Assembly (NCBI GenBank): GCA_050180015.1 | Contig: JBFXEO010000207.1 | Span: 1-5,330 of the forward strand | Length of the DNA: 5,330 bases | From: JBFXEO01 sp050180015 | GTDB lineage: Bacteria; Bacteroidota; Bacteroidia; Bacteroidales; Tenuifilaceae | Reading direction: 5' to 3' | Shown: positions 1-5,330 of the stretch, piece after piece | Layout of the letters: every line of letters starts with the position of its first letter | Position numbering within the stretch: position 1 is the stretch's first letter | Notes under the pieces: model-generated | The model's input: the letters and a program-made list of their open reading frames with translations, nothing else | Databases searched by the model: none | What the model was told of the DNA's origin: nothing | Position numbers and translations under genes: made by a program

Positions 1-2382
1 GATTATTTGCGTACTGGTTTCGGTGGTTCCCTTGTAAACATCGTAGGTACCCCACGAAACGCTGGATGTTCTCCCGTGGTAGGTTGATCCCAGGCTTAGC
101 CCAACATTCATTGTATGGCACGATGGGCAACGGTTATACTTAATGTTGTGCTTATAAAAGTACCACCAAACTGCAAACGTTATCACGCTGAGAATTGCTG
201 CCGTTAAAAACTGGTTCATCAACAGAGCCATCCAAACAAAAAACAAGTACGTGGCAGATACGTAAACCAGGAAGTTAAGGAATAGCACCAACCCGTTATC
301 CAAAAGACGGAAGTAGGAAATTAAAAGCATTACGGGGTTAACTATAAGCCGTGGAATAGAAAAAAACAGAAAAACAACCAATAAACCCAGGGCAAACTGA
401 ACAATCCACCCAACAATTTTGGTAAACCAGTTCATGCCCTTAAACTTCTGCCACCAAGCCATTTTAGGGTTATCCGTTGAGTAGAACGAAAAGCTTATCA
501 GCCCAAAGGGTTCTGCCTGCCGAAACTTAGCCGCTAAAGGTAGTTTATCAACAAATCTGACCTTTTTACTGTTGTCGAACTCAAAGGCAGAAGCCTGCCC
601 ATCGGTATTGAGTGCGAAAAAGATGCCGCTGTACTTTTTGCCATCCTTAATAACCTCCAGCTGGTTAAAAAATGCCCTATTTTTTCCGCCACTTGCAATA
701 ACCGAGGTAACCGGGCCGTACTTTTCTTCCAGTTCTGGAAGGTTCTTTCCTACCAAATTCTCAACATTTGCAGCCGTAGTTGGGTAAATAAAAGTTTGGC
801 TAATTTCAGGTATGTTGTCCTTGAACGGGAAGTTGAGCCGGTAGTATGGCACAAAGCCTATCTTTCCGGATGACGTTTTTATTCTGACAATATTTCCATG
901 CTCCTCCTTGCCTTCCTTGTAGTAATCTATAGCTGTAACATTTTCGCCTGCGGCAATTGAATCGGTAAACGATTTCGTTCTATAATCCGTGTAGAGTGGG
1001 GTTTTGTCATCTACTACGGCTTTTTTAGAGCCTTTAAGCGTCCGGTAGTAAACATACCCAATGCTGCCATCGCCGGTTTTAACCTGCATCCACGAACTGC
1101 CCTTACGGGCAACCGGCGTTAACTGCGTTCCGGCAGGCAATGGCCTAAAATACTTTTTATCGTGACCATTTTCACCAACAAAAGCATCGTAAACCAAATC
1201 GGTACTTTGTACCAGCACCCAATCACCCTGATCAAAGTCAAACTTAGGCGCCCGGTATTTGCCTATCTGCAACAACAAAAGCATGGCTAAAATTGCAGCC
1301 AAACTAACAACCATGGCCCTAATGAATTTTCGCTTATAGTTTGGAACCTGCTTTAAACTTGCATCAACAACGCCCCTCAGCTCATCGTACCGTGCCTTTA
1401 CACGTTTATCCTTAAATTGCGCTTTTTTGATTTTATTCAGGGCCTTATCGGATTCAGAAATTTCCTTTACCGTTTTGGGCCAACGGTATTCCACGTTGTC
1501 CCTAACCTCAGTGCCCGTCCACCGGTTGAACATTGCTTCCAGCGAATCGTAGGCCTGCCTATCGGTTTCCGGTAAATCGTTATACCATTTGGTATAGCTA
1601 CTGTCACTATTTACTGGTTCTCCCAGCTTTGCACGGTTCGATGACAGAACCTCTCGCATCTGCCTCATCCTATCGCTGTAGAACTCATCGGATGTTCCCA
1701 CCTCCTCGGCCATTTCCAGGTAGTGCTCGGAATCCTCTATCTGCGCTATGGTTTCGGGGAAGTAAAGTTTGCTTCCATCATCATCAACAGCTTCGCCCGT
1801 CCATCCCTGCATCGCCTTTTCGAGTGCATACCGGACAAAATACCCGTCTCTTTCCTCAGCCTGATCTTGATCGGTATCTAAATTTCTTAGCTCAACCAGC
1901 AAATCATCGGCCCTGTCCAGCTCATGGGAATCTAGCAGTACCTCCGTCAAGCTGAGCATGGTGTCAACATCCCTTTCGTTTTCCAGGGCCTTTTCAAAGT
2001 ATTCTACTGCCAGCGGAATGTTTTCTTCATCCTTGGCCACCATGCCCAGCATCCTGTAAGCCTTGTAAAAATCAGGATTTATACTGATAATTTTGCTGCA
2101 AAGCAATTTTACTTCACTTGCTTCGCCTTTCATATACAGCCTGTAGCACAAGCGGATGAGGTACTCCGGCTCATCGCCATTGATTTCTATGGCCTTACGA
2201 ATAGCCTCTTCGGACTTATCGGGGTTTTCCAAATTCGAATACGCTATGCTTAAGTAGTACCATGCCTCGTGATCGGAAGGGTTTTGGGTTAAATGCTTTA
2301 CTAAAAGCTCTTCGGCCTTACTATACTTACCCACATCGATAAACCCTACGGCCATGCTCAAGGAATCATTTGCTTCAGACAT
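1..2382 (-). CDS. TPR / WTG-module / SH3-like multidomain membrane protein, 3' end beyond window
   Basis: An open frame of 794 codons runs from ATG at 2382 to the window edge with no stop; the C-terminus is missing. The ATG is the first start codon after an in-frame TAA at 2410-2412. Residues 1-165 form TPR-like helical pairs, for example the segments ending in LTQNPSDHEAWYYLSIAYSN and INPDFYKAYRMLGMVAKDEE. Residues about 185-249 and 278-342 are two copies of a module with the shared pattern WTG, acidic stretch, Y, F/W-P-x-T, I, S. Residues 354-373 form a transmembrane helix after a basic stretch (NYKRKFIR). Residues about 386-450 and 455-515 are bacterial SH3-like domains with matching endings (IGYVYYRTL, IGFVPYYRL). 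Residues 540-612 form a small domain opening GKNLPELEEKYGPVTSV, faintly BamE-like. Three more membrane helices lie near 655-676, 697-722 and 725-744, then CPSCH (752-756), half of a zinc ribbon. Inferred topology: TPR and ribbon in the cytoplasm, SH3 domains in the periplasm. Function unknown; a scaffold or envelope-sensing role is only a guess. Confidence 0.88.
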   Translation of the reverse strand, partial: MSEANDSLSMAVGFIDVGKYSKAEELLVKHLTQNPSDHEAWYYLSIAYSNLENPDKSEEAIRKAIEINGDEPEYLIRLCYRLYMKGEASEVKLLCSKIISINPDFYKAYRMLGMVAKDEENIPLAVEYFEKALENERDVDTMLSLTEVLLDSHELDRADDLLVELRNLDTDQDQAEERDGYFVRYALEKAMQGWTGEAVDDDGSKLYFPETIAQIEDSEHYLEMAEEVGTSDEFYSDRMRQMREVLSSNRAKLGEPVNSDSSYTKWYNDLPETDRQAYDSLEAMFNRWTGTEVRDNVEYRWPKTVKEISESDKALNKIKKAQFKDKRVKARYDELRGVVDASLKQVPNYKRKFIRAMVVSLAAILAMLLLLQIGKYRAPKFDFDQGDWVLVQSTDLVYDAFVGENGHDKKYFRPLPAGTQLTPVARKGSSWMQVKTGDGSIGYVYYRTLKGSKKAVVDDKTPLYTDYRTKSFTDSIAAGENVTAIDYYKEGKEEHGNIVRIKTSSGKIGFVPYYRLNFPFKDNIPEISQTFIYPTTAANVENLVGKNLPELEEKYGPVTSVIASGGKNRAFFNQLEVIKDGKKYSGIFFALNTDGQASAFEFDNSKKVRFVDKLPLAAKFRQAEPFGLISFSFYSTDNPKMAWWQKFKGMNWFTKIVGWIVQFALGLLVVFLFFSIPRLIVNPVMLLISYFRLLDNGLVLFLNFLVYVSATYLFFVWMALLMNQFLTAAILSVITFAVWWYFYKHNIKYNRCPSCHTMNVGLSLGSTYHGRTSSVSWGTYDVYKGTTETSTQII

Positions 2383-2423
2383 TTTGCTTAATATTTTAAT
2401 TCGACCTATTTAGTAGATAATTT

Positions 2424-2431
2424 CAAAGATA
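2424..2431 (-). promoter_or_regulatory. Bacteroidota-type -7 promoter element for the TPR/SH3 gene
   Basis: Read on the minus strand the bases are TATCTTTG, an exact match to the Bacteroidota sigma-ABfr -7 consensus TAnnTTTG. The element ends 41 bases before the ATG at 2382, which would give a leader of roughly 35 bases. The surroundings are AT-rich. No good TTTG -33 element is seen at the usual distance upstream, so the assignment rests on the -7 match and its position. It suggests the gene is transcribed separately from GH16. Confidence 0.45.
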
Positions 2432-2473
2432 GAAAACTTTTAAATTTTATTGCGCTGTTTACTGAGAACAAAA

Positions 2474-2483
2474 CAGGTACCTG
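2474..2483. repeat. 10-bp perfect palindrome CAGGTACCTG upstream of the TPR/SH3 promoter
   Basis: CAGGTACCTG is its own reverse complement. It lies about 43 bases upstream of the -7 element of the TPR/SH3 gene. It is nested between imperfect inverted arms, CTGAGAAC (2462-2469) and GTTCTGCAG (2498-2506), which pair with a one-base bulge. The position would suit an operator or activator site, but a palindrome of this length can occur by chance and no regulator is encoded nearby. Confidence 0.25.
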
Positions 2484-2656
2484 AGCAGGGTTATTGAGTT
2501 CTGCAGGGTCAAATCGGAAAAAACGATGGGGTAATTTAAAGTTTTCAACTTATTCCGGGAAGCCTTGCCTATCGTTATAATTCACTAACCCTTTCATCTT
2601 CATCGATAAAATAGTCTGAAAACCTCCATAACCTAGTACCAACCCAATGGCATTCC

Positions 2657-2685
2657 AAAAAAAATGATCCAGTTTTGAGGGATCA
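2657..2685 (-). terminator. Probable intrinsic terminator of the GH16 gene
   Basis: On the minus strand TGATCC, a 9-base loop and GGATCA are followed directly by eight T residues (A8 at 2657-2664 on the plus strand). The hairpin begins 47 bases after the GH16 stop codon. The stem is only 6 bp and half AT, so it is weak, but the uninterrupted T8 tract is typical of Rho-independent termination. Confidence 0.55.
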
Positions 2686-2732
2686 ACCAGGCTTAGCTTG
2701 CGAAAATGCAACTTGTAATTTGCGGCTCAATA

Positions 2733-4550
2733 CTAGATTTTCAGGAACAATCTGGTTTCGGTACTGTTTCCGTCAACTACCTTTAACAGGTAAATTCCCG
2801 CCCGGAAATGCTGAGTTGAAACGGTTACCTCTGCCCCCTGTTCAACCTTTTCTGCAACAAGCCGTCCTGCTATATCATAAATAAAAATCGTTGGCAATGG
2901 GTTTCCTCTATCTGGTATCTTAACCCGTATATAATCGCTGCAAGGGTTAGGGTAGATACTAACTTGCGGGTTGCCCGCTTTATGGATTGAAGCGCTAACG
3001 AGCGATTCGGGACTTACGGCAATATCCTGAAACCAGAGCGAATCTGATGCTACCTTTCCGTAAAGACCGTAGTTAATGTAAAACCTAATTCCTTTAACCA
3101 TCGATTTGTCCAGCTGCTGCCCATACAGCGGCGTATTTGACCCCCAGTTGCCATCGAAATTGAAGGAGTAACCATGGAATTCGCCGTTGGGCTCAACCGG
3201 GGTAAACCGAAAAACCGGCGAAACATCAGCCAACCGGTCTTCGGTATCAAACAAATCTGCCCTCACGGCCACAGAGCCGCTATAGTTAAAAGTTTTCATC
3301 CAAATATTTAAAAAGGTATGTTCGCTCATGTTTACCGGAGCAGGAAAGTTGTAGGTGATGTAAGGGTAATCGGCCGGGTTGGTAATATTATACTTTACCC
3401 GAAGCAGGGAATCCTGCCGGGTAAGCGTGATACTATTCGATGCGTTGGATAACTCTGTCCATCCGGTAATCCCATTCTCCCTAAAATTTACCAGGCTATA
3501 CTTTTCACCCGATGGGTTCACCACCATGTTCACGGCATGTATATAGGTACCGCCCGCGTCGGGATGAGTAATTTGAACGGTTACATTACCCTGAATGGTT
3601 CCCCACCGTACCGCTATTCTGCTTGTTCCCTGCCCACTTACAATAGTTGCCCCTTCGGGGACGCTCCAGCTGTAGGTTGCATTGGTAATGTTCGGAACAG
3701 AGAATACCAGGTTATCCTGGTTCTCCAATGAATAGTCGGGACCCTGTATTTTAACCTGATCGATAGTAATGCTTTGGTAAACCCGAACGTAATCAACGTA
3801 CATCTTCTGCGGCCAAATGTTGGGGTCAACACCCTGTGCGCCGCCCCAATCGCCGCCAACTGCAATGTTCAGCAAAATATGAAAAGCCTTATCGAACGGC
3901 CAGGTTGTGTAGCCGGTATGCTCATTGGTAAAAGTAAAATACTTGGTATTATCAACATATATATCGATTTTTTCGGCTGTCCATTCCACTGCGTAGAGGT
4001 GGTAGGCCGTTTCCGCATCGGGAATATTAATGGTGGCCGTTTTCTGGGTGCCTATTGTATGGTTATACGCCTCGGTATGGATGCTGCCATGCACTACGCC
4101 GGGATCGTACCCAACATACTCCATAATGTCTATTTCACCACTTTTAGGCCAACTCCCGTACTCCCAGCCGGTGGGCAGCATCCAAATAGCCGGCCAGGTT
4201 CCCCTCCCCGACGGAAGTTTGGCGTAGGCCTCAATTCTACCGTAAAGCCAATCGCCCTTTTGCCGGCTAACCAGCCGAGCAGAAGTGTAATCCATACCAC
4301 CATACGATTCCTTAATTGCTTCTATGATTAACTTTCCGTTCTCGACCCGGGCATTGGCGGTTCGATTTTCGGTGTAATACTGTAACTCATTGTTACCCCA
4401 GCCACTCCCGCCAATATCGTAACTCCACTTCTGCGGATCAGGAAGTCCGGAGTAATCAAACTCATCGTTCCAAACCATGGCGTGTATTTGAGCCATCAGC
4501 GGTACAAACGGTATTAGAATAAGCTGGAATAGTAGTGCTATTTTTTTCAC
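2733..4550 (-). CDS. Secreted GH16 endo-beta-glucanase (laminarinase type) with PKD-like and T9SS type A sorting domains
   Basis: This 605-residue protein probably cuts beta-1,3 (or mixed beta-1,3/1,4) glucans internally, outside the cell. Residues 1-20 are a signal peptide (MKKIALLFQLILIPFVPLMA), with cleavage likely after A20 or A24. GH16 spans about 26-260 and shows WGNNELQYYT, GTWPAIWMLP, the catalytic motif EIDIME (139-144) and a final MYVDYVRVYQ strand. In EIDIME, E139 is the expected nucleophile, D141 the assisting aspartate and E144 the acid/base. The ExDxxE spacing is the beta-bulge form of laminarinases and agarases, not the ExDxE form of lichenases. Residues 265-345 are PKD-like (YSWSVPEGATIVSGQGTS). 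Residues 350-512 look like a beta-sandwich, possibly carbohydrate-binding, family not recognised. Residues 528-605 are a T9SS type A sorting domain (IYPNP, YDIAGRLV, AGIYLLKV, terminal KI). The start is GTG; an in-frame TAA lies at 4572-4574 with no ATG between. The downstream neighbour is the TPR/SH3 gene; upstream lies GH3. Exact substrate is inferred. Confidence 0.95.
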   Translation of the reverse strand: MKKIALLFQLILIPFVPLMAQIHAMVWNDEFDYSGLPDPQKWSYDIGGSGWGNNELQYYTENRTANARVENGKLIIEAIKESYGGMDYTSARLVSRQKGDWLYGRIEAYAKLPSGRGTWPAIWMLPTGWEYGSWPKSGEIDIMEYVGYDPGVVHGSIHTEAYNHTIGTQKTATINIPDAETAYHLYAVEWTAEKIDIYVDNTKYFTFTNEHTGYTTWPFDKAFHILLNIAVGGDWGGAQGVDPNIWPQKMYVDYVRVYQSITIDQVKIQGPDYSLENQDNLVFSVPNITNATYSWSVPEGATIVSGQGTSRIAVRWGTIQGNVTVQITHPDAGGTYIHAVNMVVNPSGEKYSLVNFRENGITGWTELSNASNSITLTRQDSLLRVKYNITNPADYPYITYNFPAPVNMSEHTFLNIWMKTFNYSGSVAVRADLFDTEDRLADVSPVFRFTPVEPNGEFHGYSFNFDGNWGSNTPLYGQQLDKSMVKGIRFYINYGLYGKVASDSLWFQDIAVSPESLVSASIHKAGNPQVSIYPNPCSDYIRVKIPDRGNPLPTIFIYDIAGRLVAEKVEQGAEVTVSTQHFRAGIYLLKVVDGNSTETRLFLKI

Positions 4551-4577
4551 AGTTAAAGTGCTTTTTGGTTTTTACTC

Positions 4578-4585
4578 CAAATTAA
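4578..4585 (-). promoter_or_regulatory. Possible -7 promoter element of the GH16 gene
   Basis: On the minus strand the bases TTAATTTG differ at one position from the Bacteroidota -7 consensus TAnnTTTG. The element ends 27 bases before the GTG start, which would give a short leader of about 20 bases. No clear -33 TTTG is seen. The site lies downstream of the GH3 terminator, where a GH16 promoter is needed, but AT-rich sequence makes chance matches likely. Confidence 0.28.
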
Positions 4586-4656
4586 TACAATTTTAGCAGA
4601 AAAAGCTAGGATAAGCCAGAACGATTTTAACGACTAATTCTCCAAGGAGATCGGGA

Positions 4657-4691
4657 AAACCCTTCGGATTAATCTATAATCCGAAGGGTTT
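4657..4691 (-). terminator. Strong hairpin terminator after the GH3 gene
   Basis: AAACCCTTCGGATT (4657-4670) and AATCCGAAGGGTTT (4678-4691) are perfect inverted arms of 14 bp around a 7-base loop. On the minus strand the stem starts 8 bases after the GH3 stop and ends in TTTT before CCC. A-rich and T-rich flanks make it an intrinsic terminator for GH3 transcripts. The symmetry means it could also act on plus-strand transcription. It argues against full read-through from GH3 into GH16. Confidence 0.82.
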
Positions 4692-4699
4692 AACGCAAC

Positions 4700-5330
4700 C
4701 TAATCCTCCAACCTAAAACTAAGTTCTAACAACTTGTCCGAATTAGTACCTACAAAAACTTTAAAATCTCCCGGTTCTGGCTTAAACTCCATAGACCGCG
4801 TATAAAAGGCCAAATCGGCAGCTGTGAGGGTAAACTCAACTTTAACCTTTTCGCCGGCCTTTATAAATACCTTTTTAAAACCTTTGAGTTCCTTTACAGG
4901 TCTTGTTACACTTCCCACCATATCGCGGGTATATAGCTGGACAACCTCTTCTCCGTCGTACTTACCGGTGTTCCGGACATCAACCGAAATTTTTAATGTT
5001 TCGTCCATTTTTATGGATGGTGAGCTGATGGTGAAGCTAGAGTACTCGAAGGTGGTGTAGCTCAACCCGTAGCCAAACGGGTAAAGCGGTGTGCTGGGGC
5101 TATCGATATACCTTGAGGTGTAACGGACATCATCGTGAGTTGGCCGTCCGGTATTCTTGTGATAATAGAATATTGGTATCTGCCCAACGTTTCGCGGAAA
5201 GGAGATGGGCAACTTTCCGGAAGGATTATAATCGCCGACCAACACATCGGCAATGGCAGGGCCACCCATGGTTCCAGGCATCCAAGCCTCAATAATTGCC
5301 GGTACCTGGCTATCCATCCACTCAAGCGTT
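4700..5330 (-). CDS. bglX: GH3 beta-glucosidase (BglX type), C-terminal fragment
   Basis: Only the last 209 residues are in the window; the gene starts beyond the right edge and the apparent ATG at 5317 is an internal methionine. The fragment begins TLEWMDSQVPAIIEAWMPGT and continues GGPAIADVLVGDYNPSGKLP and ISFPRNVGQIP, the end of the GH3 C-terminal alpha/beta domain. YNHKNTGRP-like and PLYPFGYGLSYTTF segments follow. From about fragment residue 112 comes the fibronectin III-like domain (VDVRNTGKYDGEEVVQLYT, VTRPVKELKGFKKV), and the protein stops at RLED. This layout is that of BglX-type periplasmic beta-glucosidases, which release glucose from the non-reducing ends of beta-gluco-oligosaccharides. 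The catalytic aspartate lies in the missing N-terminal part, so activity, signal peptide and exact substrate cannot be judged; beta-xylosidase is a less likely alternative. Beside the GH16 enzyme it would plausibly finish laminarin breakdown. A hairpin terminator follows at once. Confidence 0.93.
   Translation of the reverse strand, partial: TLEWMDSQVPAIIEAWMPGTMGGPAIADVLVGDYNPSGKLPISFPRNVGQIPIFYYHKNTGRPTHDDVRYTSRYIDSPSTPLYPFGYGLSYTTFEYSSFTISSPSIKMDETLKISVDVRNTGKYDGEEVVQLYTRDMVGSVTRPVKELKGFKKVFIKAGEKVKVEFTLTAADLAFYTRSMEFKPEPGDFKVFVGTNSDKLLELSFRLED

Larger units (their letters stand above)
2383..2732. other. Intergenic region between the GH16 and TPR/SH3 genes
   Basis: This 350-base gap holds a probable GH16 terminator (2657-2685), the -7 promoter element (2424-2431) and a 10-bp palindrome (2474-2483). 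It also contains a minus-strand open frame at 2550-2711. That frame is 53 codons from a TTG, in the same frame as GH16 and after the GH16 stop, and has a hydrophobic middle (FFWNAIGLVLGYGGFQ). It has no ATG near its beginning and overlaps the terminator hairpin, so it is not annotated as a gene. No tRNA, transposon end or tandem repeat is seen. The plus strand shows no convincing gene. Confidence 0.6.

Noticed and set aside
572..787. Plus-strand open frame of 71 codons
   Set aside because: It lies opposite the continuous 794-codon minus-strand frame and shows no protein features of its own.
1533..1955. Plus-strand open frame of 140 codons
   Set aside because: It lies opposite the WTG/TPR region of the minus-strand gene; its translation is rich in Pro, Arg and His with no domain, typical of an antisense shadow.
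2675..2884. Plus-strand open frame of 69 codons crossing the GH16 3' end
   Set aside because: It overlaps the conserved T9SS sorting domain and the terminator, starts with TTG and shows no recognisable domain.
3774..4331. Long plus-strand open frame (185 codons) opposite the GH16 catalytic domain
   Set aside because: It is antisense to a clearly conserved GH16 domain, has no recognisable domain or promoter, and its cysteine- and proline-rich translation looks like a shadow of the coding strand.
4657..4691. Reading the 14-bp inverted repeat as a mobile-element end or operator
   Set aside because: It lies 8 bases after a stop codon, has a short loop and A/T-rich flanks, and no transposase or target duplication is present; a terminator explains it fully.
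4700..5317. Treating the ATG at 5317 as the start of a complete 205-residue protein
   Set aside because: The frame stays open to the window edge (T-L-E-W before the Met) and the sequence begins in the middle of the GH3 C-terminal domain, so this is an internal methionine of a longer gene.
1..5330. CRISPR array, tRNA, rRNA, phage or insertion sequence
   Set aside because: No regularly spaced direct repeats, no tRNA-like cloverleaf with conserved TTCRA arm, no rRNA stretch and no transposase, integrase or phage gene were seen.

Overview
The window looks like part of a Bacteroidota chromosome. The glucanase ends in a C-terminal sorting domain of the type IX secretion system (T9SS), which is confined to that phylum. 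One upstream region carries the Bacteroidota -7 promoter motif TAnnTTTG, and clear Shine-Dalgarno sequences are absent. A T9SS glucanase of this build suggests an environmental polysaccharide degrader rather than a gut Bacteroides, but that is inference. All genes lie on the minus strand, so in transcription order the window reads from right to left.

Right end (4700-5330): the 3' end of a family 3 glycoside hydrolase, BglX-type beta-glucosidase, followed 8 bases after its stop by a perfect 14-bp hairpin terminator (4657-4691). Middle (2733-4550): a complete secreted family 16 glycoside hydrolase, probably an endo-beta-1,3-glucanase (laminarinase). Its order is signal peptide, GH16 catalytic domain, PKD-like domain, unassigned beta-sandwich and T9SS sorting domain. 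A GTG start is the only one available. A short hairpin with a T8 tail (2657-2685) probably ends its transcript.

A 350-base gap (2383-2732) separates GH16 from the left-hand gene. It holds the GH16 terminator, a -7 promoter element for the next gene, a 10-bp palindrome and a doubtful 53-codon reading frame.

Left (1-2382): the first 794 codons of a large membrane protein that runs off the window. It has an N-terminal TPR region, two copies of an unrecognised roughly 65-residue 'WTG' module, a transmembrane helix, two bacterial SH3-like domains, a further small domain, three more membrane helices and the first half of a zinc ribbon (CPSCH). Its function is unknown.

The GH16 and GH3 enzymes make biochemical sense together: an endo-acting secreted glucanase cuts laminarin-type beta-glucan and a beta-glucosidase reduces the oligosaccharides to glucose. 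A strong terminator lies between them, so they are neighbours rather than a simple operon. No SusC/SusD pair or regulator is visible. The TPR/SH3 protein has its own apparent promoter and no evident link to glucan use. It is the most novel item here.
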